Shown: positions 27,192 through 35,512 of the stretch, piece by piece
Layout: the number at the start of each line of letters is the position of its first letter
Position numbering within the stretch: the first letter of the stretch is position 1
Assembly (NCBI RefSeq): GCF_012641185.1
Contig: NZ_JAAXLK010000016.1
Coordinates: 1-64,000, forward strand
Reading direction: 5' to 3'
DNA: 64,000 nucleotides
Source: Levilactobacillus tujiorum
GTDB taxonomy: Bacteria > Bacillota > Bacilli > Lactobacillales > Lactobacillaceae
Made by a program: the position numbers and the translations under genes
Notes under the pieces: generated by a model
The model's database searches: none
What the model saw: the letters and a program-made list of their open reading frames with translations, nothing else
What the model was told of the DNA's origin: nothing

Positions 27192-29531
27192 TTACCGCCA
27201 CCGAATCCGACTCAAGATTCGTTTTCCTAAGATCTCCTGAACCAGAATGAAGACGGGCTGCACACTCACCATCAGTGGTAGGTAGATGACCGCCAGTTGC
27301 CAATTGATGAGGCTAACCAGTGAGAAGATGGGCCCGAAGATGAGAAAGATGATCGCAAACAAGCTCGCCATCACGGCAATCAGACCAATCTTGAACCGAT
27401 TCAACGGCCGGGCCACCATGACCAGCGCGTTTAAGCTAATCAAGCCCGTCATGAGGACACTGAGGGTCGAGGTCGTGGCAAAGCTTAAGCCAAACTGGGT
27501 CCCCAACGCCATAATCACGATGATGTAGCCCACGACACAAGTGGCAGCCGGCGCCGCAATCTCCATTACCTGTTTCATAAACCGGTCGGCGATCCGCGCG
27601 TAGTTCGGTTGCAGGGCCAAGAAGAACGTCGGAATCCCCACCATTAACGAGGAAATAGGTGTTAATTGAATGGGTTCAAAGGGATAGCTCCGGCTCATAA
27701 AGATGAAGATCAACGTCAACACTACTGAATACATCGTCTTGATCAGGTACAGCGAGGCCACCCGTTCAATGTTATTGATCACCCGCCGGCCCTCATTCAA
27801 GACATTAATCATGGCGTCAAAATTTGAATCGACCAGCACGAAATCCGCTAGACTCTTCGTGGCCTCACTCCCCGATGCCATGGCAATACTACAATCTGAC
27901 TGTCGCAGAGCCAACAAGTCATTGACCCCATCACCCGTCATCGCAACGGTGTGTCCGGCCGCCTGATAAGCCTTAATCAAGTTCTGCTTCTGTTGCGGCG
28001 TGACGCGGCCAAAGACGTTATAATCCGTCACCAACTGATTATAGTCCGGTTCTGTGCCGACCCGACTCATATCGACCAGCCGCTCAGCACCGTCAATTCC
28101 CGCACGACCAGCGATACTAGCCACCGTCACCGGATTATCACCCGAAATCACCTTTAACGCGACATCTTGATTGGCAAAAAAGCTAAAGGTGTCCTTGGCC
28201 CGGGGCCGCAATTCATCCGTGATTAAAATCAACCCGATGGCTCGCGGCGCCGTTGGCCTAGGCGTCGTGAGGGCGTCGACTTGAGCCAGCAACAGGACCC
28301 GGTAACCTTGGGCAGCTAACGTTTGAATGCGTTGTTGAACCGCAGTCGGTACCGTTTCAAAAATAAACTCTGGAGCGCCCATCGCGTAGCTGCCCGTCGC
28401 CAGCCGCGCGCCACTCCATTTGCGACCTGAAGAGAATGGTAGCACTTCGGACGAGGTCACGTTAGGGGTCCCCAACGCCACCTTAATCGCCGTAGCGGTC
28501 TCATTATCATCGGCCGTGGCCGCAACTAACTGCGCTAAGATGGGCTTTAGCTGATCCGGCGTCTGGTTTCCCACGGCCTCGACATTTTCCAAAACTAATT
28601 TACCATTGGTAATCGTCCCCGTCTTATCCAAGCAGAGCACGTCGACTCGGGCCAAGGCTTCAATCGCCGGCAATTCTCGAACTAAAACGTGCCGCCGCCC
28701 CAGGGTAAATGCCCCAGCAGCTAGTGCGACCGACGTCAAGAGCACCAGGCCTTCGGGAATCATCCCCACCATAGAGGCGACCGTACCCAGGATTGCACGA
28801 TTCTGGTCTTGACCACGCATCAACGCTGAAATGAACAAGCCAGCGCCTAACGGAATAATGGCAAACGTCAGCACTTTGATGATCCGGTTGATAATGCGTA
28901 ACAGCTGACTCGCTGATCGCCGCTTCTCTTTAGCAGAATGGGCCAGCTGCTTAACAAAGCTGCCACTACCAACAGTGGTTGCCTGCACAACGGCTTTGCC
29001 CCCTAAGATTACACTGCCGGAAACCAGCTGATCGTCAGTATTCTTAATAATCGGCGTCGATTCCCCCGTAATCTGGGATTCATCGACTTCCATTCCCGCG
29101 GTTTCACGAATCAAACCATCGACCGGGAGTTGATCCCCACGACCGATCACTAACAAATCATCCTGTACGATTTCATCTTGATGGAGCGGGGACAGCTGGC
29201 CCCCGCGCAAGACGTTGATCTTGCCCTCCGACAACAGGGCGAGCTTATCGACCTGGCGTTTAGACCGAATTTCCTGAAAAATACCAATCCCGGTGTTAAA
29301 AACCACCACGCCTAAAAACAGCAGGTTCTTGTAGCTACCGGTAATCAGCACTAGGCCACCCAGTAGGAGATTAATTAAATTAAATAGCGTTAATAAGTTA
29401 TCCCGAAATATTTGCTTCACACTCCGCGTTAACGGTGGTAACGGGTCGTTCTTTAAACCAGCCGCCACCCGGTGATGGACCTCATCTTCAGTGAGGCCTT
29501 GATCGACCAGCGGCAAGTAACGGTCTGTCAT
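27192..29531 (-). CDS. Cation-translocating P-type ATPase (P2-like)
   Basis: This 779-residue E1-E2 ATPase has the actuator motif ITGESTPI near residue 155, PEGL in the fourth transmembrane segment (MVGMIPEGLVLL, near 259), the phosphorylation loop DKTGT near 301, and MTGDGVNDLLAL in the hinge. There is no N-terminal metal-binding domain and no CPx motif, so it is not a heavy-metal pump; PEGL suggests Ca2+, Na+/K+ or a similar ion. The ATG at 29531 has AAAGGAGGACG upstream. It is divergent from a small membrane protein gene. The substrate is not determined. Confidence 0.88.
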   Translation of the reverse strand: MTDRYLPLVDQGLTEDEVHHRVAAGLKNDPLPPLTRSVKQIFRDNLLTLFNLINLLLGGLVLITGSYKNLLFLGVVVFNTGIGIFQEIRSKRQVDKLALLSEGKINVLRGGQLSPLHQDEIVQDDLLVIGRGDQLPVDGLIRETAGMEVDESQITGESTPIIKNTDDQLVSGSVILGGKAVVQATTVGSGSFVKQLAHSAKEKRRSASQLLRIINRIIKVLTFAIIPLGAGLFISALMRGQDQNRAILGTVASMVGMIPEGLVLLTSVALAAGAFTLGRRHVLVRELPAIEALARVDVLCLDKTGTITNGKLVLENVEAVGNQTPDQLKPILAQLVAATADDNETATAIKVALGTPNVTSSEVLPFSSGRKWSGARLATGSYAMGAPEFIFETVPTAVQQRIQTLAAQGYRVLLLAQVDALTTPRPTAPRAIGLILITDELRPRAKDTFSFFANQDVALKVISGDNPVTVASIAGRAGIDGAERLVDMSRVGTEPDYNQLVTDYNVFGRVTPQQKQNLIKAYQAAGHTVAMTGDGVNDLLALRQSDCSIAMASGSEATKSLADFVLVDSNFDAMINVLNEGRRVINNIERVASLYLIKTMYSVVLTLIFIFMSRSYPFEPIQLTPISSLMVGIPTFFLALQPNYARIADRFMKQVMEIAAPAATCVVGYIIVIMALGTQFGLSFATTSTLSVLMTGLISLNALVMVARPLNRFKIGLIAVMASLFAIIFLIFGPIFSLVSLINWQLAVIYLPLMVSVQPVFILVQEILGKRILSRIRWR

Positions 29532-29707
29532 TTGGGCGTCCTCCTTTACCGGTTCGTTACCCATATTGTACTCGATAATCCGCTTTCATACCGATTAATC
29601 TGTCGGCTTTTTGGGGATTCTTAACTAAAAATACATGGACAGTTAACAGAAAGCCGCCACAGTGGTTAAATGGAAGTGGACCTTATACTTTCAAGGGAGG
29701 CTTTACG

Positions 29708-29869
29708 ATGAACCATAAATCATCAGCGGTTATTCTCTTCATTCTCTATCTTATTCTGCTAGGCTGCATGCTCGCCAAGCAAAACATGCTCGCCATGTGG
29801 ATCATGACTGTTGGCATGCTCATTGAGGCGTCCATTAATCTCTATGACCAGTTTAAAGCTAAAAAGTAA
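29708..29869 (+). CDS. Small two-helix membrane protein (53 aa)
   Basis: This short open frame of 53 codons starts ATG with AAGGGAGGC 6 nt upstream. It encodes MNHKSSAV, a hydrophobic helix (ILFILYLILLGCML), a short loop, a second helix (MWIMTVGMLIEASINLY) and a basic tail (KAKK). Hydrophobic pattern, good ribosome site and a basic C-terminus support a real gene. It lies between the divergent P-type ATPase and an aldo/keto reductase. The function is unknown; it might be a small accessory subunit. Confidence 0.7.
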   Translation: MNHKSSAVILFILYLILLGCMLAKQNMLAMWIMTVGMLIEASINLYDQFKAKK

Positions 29870-29941
29870 GCGTTGCCAACGGCGCTAAATTGGCCTAACA
29901 TAGTGGTTATACGTATCAATTAATGCCAAGGAGGAACAACT

Positions 29942-30790
29942 ATGACAGTTAACAGTCTTGCAGACACCATCCAACTTGCCGATGGCCATCGCATCCCCGG
30001 CTTTGGTTTTGGGACCTACCTGATCAGTGATCAAGATACCATGGATACCACCATCAAAACCGCTTGGGATCAGGGCTATCGCCTATTCGATACCGCCATG
30101 CTTTACCGTAATGAGGATCTACTCGGCGAAACCTTACACCGGTTAGCGATTCCCCGCCAAGAACTTTTTCTGACCACCAAAGTTGCCGAAGAAGTTCAAG
30201 GATACGACCAGACGTTGAAGGCTGTAGAAGGCTCGCTCAAGCGACTACAACTTGATTACCTAGATCTATTATTGATTCACTGGCCAGTCCGCGAACATTT
30301 CTTCGACACGTGGCGGGCTTTCGAGAAGCTCAAGGCCGACGGTAAAGTGAGATCCATCGGGGTTTCCAACTACACCGCCGCACACCTAGATCTCTTGGCG
30401 ACCAAGGCCAAAGAAATGCCCGTCATCGATCAAGTCGAATATCATCCCTACTTGAATCAACTGGCCTTACTGGACTACAACCAAGCGCACAACATTGTCA
30501 CGGAAGCCTGGAGCCCACTGGGACGGCGGGCCGTACTGGGCGATGCGATGATTGCTAAGATTGGTCAGCACTACAACAAATCCGTCGCACAGGTCATCCT
30601 GCGTTGGGAATTACAACATGGTATCTTACCAATTCCTAAGTCACAACACGCCGATCGCATTGCCGAAAACGCCCAGGTCTTTGATTTCACACTGACTGAA
30701 GACGAAATGTCGACGATCGACCTTCTCAACAAGTACCAGCGAACTGGTAATGAACCAGAAATTGTTTACGAAACGGGGAAACAGTACTAA
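29942..30790 (+). CDS. Aldo/keto reductase
   Basis: This 282-residue AKR-superfamily protein has the catalytic Asp and Tyr in FDTAMLYRNE, the Lys in FLTTKVAEE and the His in LLIHWPV, with the NADPH-binding IPKSQHADRI near residue 240. It matches the AKR5-like diketo/2,5-diketogluconate reductase group in length and motif order. CAAGGAGGAAC precedes the ATG. It is single and ends in a strong terminator. The natural substrate is unknown. Confidence 0.92.
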   Translation: MTVNSLADTIQLADGHRIPGFGFGTYLISDQDTMDTTIKTAWDQGYRLFDTAMLYRNEDLLGETLHRLAIPRQELFLTTKVAEEVQGYDQTLKAVEGSLKRLQLDYLDLLLIHWPVREHFFDTWRAFEKLKADGKVRSIGVSNYTAAHLDLLATKAKEMPVIDQVEYHPYLNQLALLDYNQAHNIVTEAWSPLGRRAVLGDAMIAKIGQHYNKSVAQVILRWELQHGILPIPKSQHADRIAENAQVFDFTLTEDEMSTIDLLNKYQRTGNEPEIVYETGKQY

Positions 30791-30819
30791 GCCTTTCCTA
30801 CGCTTTAACTTATGTATAC

Positions 30820-30858
30820 AAAACGTCCATTCTGCTCTCATGTCAGAATGGACGTTTT
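30820..30858 (+). terminator. Terminator of the aldo/keto reductase gene
   Basis: AAAACGTCCATTCTG/CAGAATGGACGTTTT, perfect 15-bp stem. Confidence 0.85.
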
Positions 30859-30914
30859 ATTTAACAACTTCATTAAAGGTCAACCTGTGCCCTACCGCGG
30901 CCGCCTTACCGTTC

Positions 30915-31061
30915 GCCAAGTTTTGGCTGGAACGCTGTGGGCAGGACGGCCTAAGCCACAGAACGGTCTTAGGCCTCGCTTTGAGCCGCAGATCACGTCT
31001 CAAAGTCGCCATTTACCAAGAAGAACACCTGGTAAATCCCACGGCTGAGCCAAAACTTGAC
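30915..31061 (-). repeat. Structured intergenic element copy 5 (147-bp type)
   Basis: On the minus strand P1 is GTCAAGTTTTGGCT/AGCCAAAACTTGGC, P2 at 31011-31037 (ATTTACCAGG/CTTGGTAAAT), P3 at 30979-31005 (CTTTGAG/CTCAAAG) and P4 at 30949-30974 (GCCTAAG/CTTAGGC). The post-P4 box here reads GCCCACAG. It is about 90% identical to copy 10 at 51470 and of the same length, with compensated changes in P1. Confidence 0.87.
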
Positions 31062-31157
31062 TCACTCACGGCTACGTTGATATGCCATCTGACAACCGTG
31101 TTACACCGACGCCACTGGCAAGTATCACACGACAATAGCGGCACAACCGGAGGAGGA

Positions 31158-31318
31158 CAACGATGGAGGCAGCTGTGTCGACCCTGTTGACCGAGGCTTC
31201 TCACTCGGTTTACAGGGTGGGACGCGTTTGGAGACTGACGCTCCTAGTCAGGCTTCAAACCGAGCCGGAGGACCGCTTCTCAGGCCGCAGGCGATCCCCA
31301 CAGTAGCCGGAATCGTTG
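31158..31318 (+). repeat. Structured intergenic element copy 6
   Basis: It is preceded by CCGGAGGAGG. P1 is CAACGAT/ATCGTTG, P2 at 31181-31218 (ACCCTGT..ACAGGGT with a CCGAG/CTCGG upper stem), P3 at 31226-31260 (GTTTGGAG/CTTCAAAC plus CTGAC/GTCAG), an imperfect P4 at 31265-31291, and CCCCACAG at 31296-31303. It is head-to-head with copy 5. Confidence 0.83.
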
Positions 31319-31402
31319 GCAGCCGCAGGTGGTAACCCTGAGTTATAGGTCTCGGCAAGCAAGGCGACAAGTTTCAGCAATCCAGGCAGCCCTTAATACC
31401 AG

Positions 31403-31828
31403 TTAGTCAATGTTGATTTCATGATTGTCTTCAACGTCGGCTTGCTTTGGCAAGGTTAACGTCAAGATGCCATCTGAGAAGTTAGCCTTAACTTGCTTCA
31501 AGTCGATATTTGGCAGGTAGAAGGAACGGGCCACATTTTGACTGTGACGTTCTTGCCGTAAGATCCGGCCATCGTCATCCTTGGCAGATTGACTAACCTC
31601 AGACTTACCAGAAATACGTAAAGTATCATCGCGGTAATCGACATGGATGTCATCCTTCTTGAAGCCTGGCAATTCTGCCGTTACAACGTAGTCCTTGTCA
31701 TGTTCAACAACATCTGTCTTCATATCACTGTTGCCACTAAACATATCGTGGCCCAAGTTCCCTACTTCATTGAAGAAATTCATTGGATCAAAGAAATCAA
31801 AGTTCCGATTCATTACATCATTAGCCAT
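31403..31828 (-). CDS. Small heat-shock protein Hsp20
   Basis: This 141-residue alpha-crystallin-domain chaperone has the domain from about residue 40 (MKTDVVEHDKDYVVTAELPG) to the end of the conserved FSDGILTLTLPK segment, followed by a short acidic tail. It holds unfolding proteins for refolding by other chaperones. The ATG at 31828 has AAAGGGG upstream. Its promoter and a CIRCE-like inverted repeat are visible, so HrcA control is likely. It is monocistronic. Confidence 0.95.
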   Translation of the reverse strand: MANDVMNRNFDFFDPMNFFNEVGNLGHDMFSGNSDMKTDVVEHDKDYVVTAELPGFKKDDIHVDYRDDTLRISGKSEVSQSAKDDDGRILRQERHSQNVARSFYLPNIDLKQVKANFSDGILTLTLPKQADVEDNHEINID

Positions 31829-31869
31829 AATCAATTAACCCCTTTCTGCTTTACTTGATTACATTTTCT

Positions 31870-31898
31870 ATAATAGTCAGCATTGGTCAGAAAAGCAA
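31870..31898 (-). promoter_or_regulatory. Promoter of hsp20
   Basis: TTGCTT, a 17-bp spacer and TATTAT on the minus strand, about 40 bp before the start codon. Confidence 0.65.
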
Positions 31899-31900
31899 AT

Positions 31901-31930
31901 AATTAGCACTCTTTTTTTAGAGTGCTAATT
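31901..31930. promoter_or_regulatory. CIRCE-like HrcA operator with 8-nt spacer
   Basis: TTAGCACTC and GAGTGCTAA are the exact CIRCE half-sites, but they are separated by 8 nt rather than the usual 9. The palindrome extends to 12 bp per arm. It lies just upstream of the -35 box, not downstream of the promoter. Confidence 0.75.
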
Positions 31931-32102
31931 ATTCACCTAAATCGCCTATAAATCAACACTCCATTCTAAAGAAACGTAATAATTCATTTTTCAAAGATCA
32001 AAATTTTAGACTAAAGGTCAAACACCCATTTAATCCCTCTACTCTTACTAACGTTAAAATACCCACTTTGGTTGCGGCAGTCAGACTATCTTAACTAAAC
32101 GT

Positions 32103-32140
32103 TAAAAAAAGAGCTCTCGACATCCCTGTCGAGAACTCCC
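32103..32140 (-). terminator. Terminator of the 32162 gene
   Basis: GAGTTCTCGAC/GTCGAGAGCTC stem followed by TTTTTTT on the minus strand. Confidence 0.8.
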
Positions 32141-32161
32141 GTACGCCAAAATTGGCTGACT

Positions 32162-32527
32162 TTAATAAGTTTTTTGATCATTATCCTTTGGAACAACAAT
32201 CTTTTCACCCAATGCTTCAGCTAAGTCTTGCAAAGCTTCTTCACGGGTAGGCACAATATCCATGTTAAAGATAATGGAATCAATGTCCCCACCGGCAAAG
32301 TCAAATTGCTCGAAGTAGACGTATGGATCGTGATCATCGTCATCTTCCAAGAAATGCTTCGTCACGGACTTCGAAAGTGCGGTTGCCCAAGATAAATCTT
32401 TCATCTTTGGTAGATCGTGCTTTGTCACATACCCCGTTGTCAGTAATAACTTAGCCGCCTTTTCCACGTCTTCCGTGGGAATCTCAATAGTAGGCGTCTC
32501 TTTTTCTTCCTTTGGTGCATCTGCCAT
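32162..32527 (-). CDS. Acidic cytosolic protein of unknown function
   Basis: This 121-residue, strongly acidic protein has a charged N-terminus (EEKETPTIEIPTEDVEKA), a central DDDDHD run and no signal or membrane segment. AAAGGAGATT precedes the ATG at 32527, and a good terminator follows the stop, so it is a real monocistronic gene. I do not recognise a family. Neighbours (Hsp20, CBS-domain membrane protein) give no firm clue. Confidence 0.7.
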   Translation of the reverse strand: MADAPKEEKETPTIEIPTEDVEKAAKLLLTTGYVTKHDLPKMKDLSWATALSKSVTKHFLEDDDDHDPYVYFEQFDFAGGDIDSIIFNMDIVPTREEALQDLAEALGEKIVVPKDNDQKTY

Positions 32528-32742
32528 AATCAAAATCTCCTTTGATGTTACTAATTTCAGTTTAGTCCTTTTTGCCGCAAACGTTAAGTATCTCATTTTC
32601 TAAAGTTAAACCAACTATTTTCTCGTGTTCGGTTGCCAGGCGAACGCTTTGGGAGTAGAATTTGGTTCAATCTACCTACTATAAAAAGGGGCGCACACGC
32701 GCTATAATAAAGAGATAGAATTAATGAAATGAGGAATGATGT

Positions 32743-34110
32743 GTGGATAGCGGTCAGATAGTTGTGAACCTAATTATTATTTTAATTACCTTCTTCTTTG
32801 CAGCTTTCTTTGTTGCTTGTGAATTTGCTTTAGTACAGACGCGTCCTAGTGCCTTGGAAGAAAAGATCGAGGAACGTGACAAACCGTCAACTAAGCTCAA
32901 CCGGGCCATGAAAATGGTCACCAATTTAAACGAATATTTATCAACAACGCAAGTCGGAGTTTCACTTGCCGGGATCATCTTAGGGTGGATCGGTGAGTCG
33001 TTCTTCGTTGATTTACTCTTAGATGGCCTGGCACCAGCTCATCTGAACACGGCGACGACCCATACCATTAGTGTGATTATCGGGGTGCTCTTGCTGACCT
33101 ACTTGGAAGTGGTCTTTACAGAAATCGTGCCTAAGAACATTTCCATCGATATGCCAATGAAGGTGTTGATGCTTATCGTCACGCCTTTACATTACTGCCA
33201 CATTCTGTTTTACCCATTTGTCTGGTTACTCAACACTAGCGCGTCTGGCGTTGTGCGGTTAATGGGTCTCAAGGTCGCCAATGAAAGTGACGAAGTCTTC
33301 TCCCAAGCTGAAATTCTTAACCTTTCACGGAGTGCCGTGGAAGGTGGCGAGCTTGAAAAGAATGACTTGGTTTACATGCAACGGGCCTTCGAACTAAATG
33401 ACAAGGTTGCTAAGGACATCATGATTGACCGGACGCAACTCGAAGTTATCGATATCACCTCGAGTGTCAAAGATGCCCTCAACGTCTACCTGCAGGAACG
33501 GTTCAGCCGGCTGCCGGTGGTGGCTGACGGCGATAAGGATAAGATTCTCGGTTACGTCTATAATTACGATCTAATCCGTCAGCAACAGGTGGATGCCTCG
33601 ATTCGGGTGGATAAGTTGATTCGTGATATTTCCACGACTCCTGAAACCACCCCCATCACTGAAGTCCTGCAACAAATGATCAAGAAGCGGACACCAATCG
33701 TCGTTGTCGTTGACGAGTACGGTGGAACTTCTGGGATCATCACCGACAAGGATATCTATGAAGAACTCTTTGGAACGGTTCGTGATGAGATTGATGATGC
33801 TAACGATCAGTATATCTTCAAACAGCCAAATGGGACTTTCCAAGTCAATGGTAAGATGACCACGTACGACTTTGAGCGGTACTTTAACACCGATATCAAG
33901 GGGTTTGAAACGACTGAGACCGTCACGATGGCCGGATTCATTATTGATAATTATCCGAACGTCAAGGTGAACGATATCATTCACTTAAAGAACTTTGATC
34001 TCAAGGTCTTGGACTACGAGAACTCCTTCATCAATTGGTTAGAAGTTACGGTTAACCCGATTCAAAAGCAAATCACGACAACGGTAACTGATGAAGATGA
34101 CCACAAGTAA
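32743..34110 (+). CDS. DUF21-CBS-CorC/HlyC membrane protein
   Basis: This 455-residue protein has an N-terminal DUF21/CNNM-like membrane region of four hydrophobic segments (LIIILITFFFAAFFVACEFA, VFTEIVPKNISID). A CBS pair (about residues 215-340, with IMIDRTQLEVID and TPIVVVVDEYGGTSGIIT) and a C-terminal CorC/HlyC domain follow. Relatives transport or sense Mg2+/Co2+ or are called hemolysins by old convention. The start is GTG with GAGGA 7 nt upstream. It is monocistronic with a strong terminator. Confidence 0.9.
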   Translation: MDSGQIVVNLIIILITFFFAAFFVACEFALVQTRPSALEEKIEERDKPSTKLNRAMKMVTNLNEYLSTTQVGVSLAGIILGWIGESFFVDLLLDGLAPAHLNTATTHTISVIIGVLLLTYLEVVFTEIVPKNISIDMPMKVLMLIVTPLHYCHILFYPFVWLLNTSASGVVRLMGLKVANESDEVFSQAEILNLSRSAVEGGELEKNDLVYMQRAFELNDKVAKDIMIDRTQLEVIDITSSVKDALNVYLQERFSRLPVVADGDKDKILGYVYNYDLIRQQQVDASIRVDKLIRDISTTPETTPITEVLQQMIKKRTPIVVVVDEYGGTSGIITDKDIYEELFGTVRDEIDDANDQYIFKQPNGTFQVNGKMTTYDFERYFNTDIKGFETTETVTMAGFIIDNYPNVKVNDIIHLKNFDLKVLDYENSFINWLEVTVNPIQKQITTTVTDEDDHK

Positions 34111-34121
34111 TGAGAAATGCT

Positions 34122-34155
34122 AAAAGGTCAGGGCAAATTGTCCTGACCTTTTTTG
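34122..34155 (+). terminator. Terminator of the DUF21-CBS gene
   Basis: AAAAGGTCAGG/CCTGACCTTTTTT. Confidence 0.85.
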
Positions 34156-34184
34156 TGGTCCAACACCTCGACTGACGGGCCCCG

Positions 34185-34364
34185 TTAGTGACGCACAATA
34201 AACCCAGCTAAGGCGTACCCCACACCACCAATCAGGCAAGCGAGCGATACCCACCAGAAAGCGCTGGTTAAGCTGACTGAGATGAAATTTGGTAGCATGA
34301 GTCCAATGACCACTAGTCCACTCCAAAAGCGCACAGTACGATAAAATTGACGGTTAAAGCGCAT
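34185..34364 (-). CDS. Small two-helix membrane protein (59 aa)
   Basis: This open frame of 59 codons has GGAGGGAAG 5 nt before its ATG. It encodes a basic N-terminus (MRFNRQFYRTVRF), a hydrophobic helix (SGLVVIGLMLPNFISV), a second helix (WWVSLACLIGGVGYALAGFIV) and RH at the end. A longer frame on the same strand overlaps it but lacks a ribosome site. It is convergent with the CBS-domain gene and divergent from the AEC transporter. The function is unknown. Confidence 0.7.
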   Translation of the reverse strand: MRFNRQFYRTVRFWSGLVVIGLMLPNFISVSLTSAFWWVSLACLIGGVGYALAGFIVRH

Positions 34365-34505
34365 GCTCTTCCCTCCACTTCTGTCACCATTGTAAGCCCC
34401 ACCCTGATTGAAATCACGCCTAAATTTGACAGGAGCTAATCCGTGCTCCCATAATAAATCGTTACGCCATTATTCCCTAATCGCAGAAAGGAAGCCGTAA
34501 GTATC

Positions 34506-35429
34506 ATGGATATGGGTCAACTCACCAATCAAATCATCTTAATGTTTCTCCTCATGGGCGTCGGCTTACTTGCCAATAAACTAGCTTTCATGCACAGTCA
34601 GACCGCAACTGATCTGACCAATATTTTGCTCTATATCGTTTCGCCGTGTCTGATTATCAACGCCTTTGAACAACCCTTCTCGCCCAGCCGCCTCCAAAGT
34701 CTGGGCCTCGTGCTCGCGGGAATCCTCCTGACTTACGGTCTAATGGTCTTAATCACCAATCTAGCCTTTAAACATGCCACCGATCCAAACCTCCAGCGGA
34801 TCATGCGGTTTGGCGCCGTCTATTCCAACGCTGGCTTCATGGGGGTGCCCCTCGCCAGCGCCCTCTTCGGGAGTACCGGCGTGTTCTTTGCGGTCGCCTC
34901 CTTGGCCGCCTTTAATATCTTCTGTTGGACGCACGGAATCGCCCTCTTTACGCCACGCCAAAAGGGAACACCCATCAACTGGCGTCAGATTCTGCTCAAT
35001 CCTAACATCGTCGCGATCGTTTTGGGTTTAGCCATCTTCGCCAGTGGCTTTCAACTGCCCAGCTTACTCAATCACACGGTGCGCTACGTTAGCTCGATCA
35101 ACACCCCATTATCCATGATCGTCATCGGTAATAGCCTAGCCGCCGTCAAATTCAACCGCGCTTCTCTCAATCCACAGCTATGGTGGCCCCTGCTTTTCCG
35201 CAACCTACTCTTTCCAATTATTGACATTATCATCTTACGAGCATTTGGTATCAGCGGGATTCCGCTCTACACCACCGTTCTGATGGCCGCTTGTCCCGTC
35301 GCTGGTAACGTGGTCCTCTTCACCCTAAAAGCTCACGGGGACCCCAGCCCGGCCGTCACACTGATGAGTATTTCCACCATCTTCAGCATCGCCACCATCC
35401 CCGTCGTGTTCGCGCTCTGTAATCTTTAG
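34506..35429 (+). CDS. AEC-family (auxin efflux carrier type) transporter
   Basis: This 307-residue protein has ten hydrophobic segments with the AEC pattern, including SNAGFMGVPLA near residue 110 and the C-terminal AACPVAGNVVLF. Bacterial AEC members often export or exchange organic acids such as malate. AGAAAGGAAGCC precedes the ATG. It stands alone between the small membrane protein and the MATE gene. The substrate is unknown. Confidence 0.87.
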   Translation: MDMGQLTNQIILMFLLMGVGLLANKLAFMHSQTATDLTNILLYIVSPCLIINAFEQPFSPSRLQSLGLVLAGILLTYGLMVLITNLAFKHATDPNLQRIMRFGAVYSNAGFMGVPLASALFGSTGVFFAVASLAAFNIFCWTHGIALFTPRQKGTPINWRQILLNPNIVAIVLGLAIFASGFQLPSLLNHTVRYVSSINTPLSMIVIGNSLAAVKFNRASLNPQLWWPLLFRNLLFPIIDIIILRAFGISGIPLYTTVLMAACPVAGNVVLFTLKAHGDPSPAVTLMSISTIFSIATIPVVFALCNL

Positions 35430-35449
35430 CACACCCCGGCCCATTTACT

Positions 35450-35469
35450 TACCAGTTCATCAACTGGTA
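35450..35469. promoter_or_regulatory. Inverted repeat upstream of the MATE gene
   Basis: TACCAGTT and AACTGGTA form a perfect 8-bp inverted repeat around CATC, overlapping a TATACT -10-like hexamer at 35468-35473. Probably an operator. Confidence 0.5.
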
Positions 35470-35481
35470 TACTAGCTAGTA

Positions 35482-35496
35482 TTGAAAACGCTAACA
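35482..35496 (+). promoter_or_regulatory. cre (CcpA) site at the MATE gene
   Basis: TTGAAAACGCTAACA is a full consensus cre site. It lies just downstream of the -10-like TATACT and 17 bp before the start codon, a position that would block transcription. Confidence 0.7.
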
Positions 35497-35512
35497 AAGC
35501 AGGAGGTATCTC

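Noticed and set aside
30750-31204. ORFs over the 30.9-31.3 kb region, up to 146 codons
   Set aside because: They arise from the GC-richer structured elements; composition is not protein-like and the translations do not match those of the other copies.
31901-31930. Palindrome at hsp20 as a transcription terminator
   Set aside because: The half-sites are exact CIRCE sequences and a better terminator for the upstream gene lies at 32103-32140.
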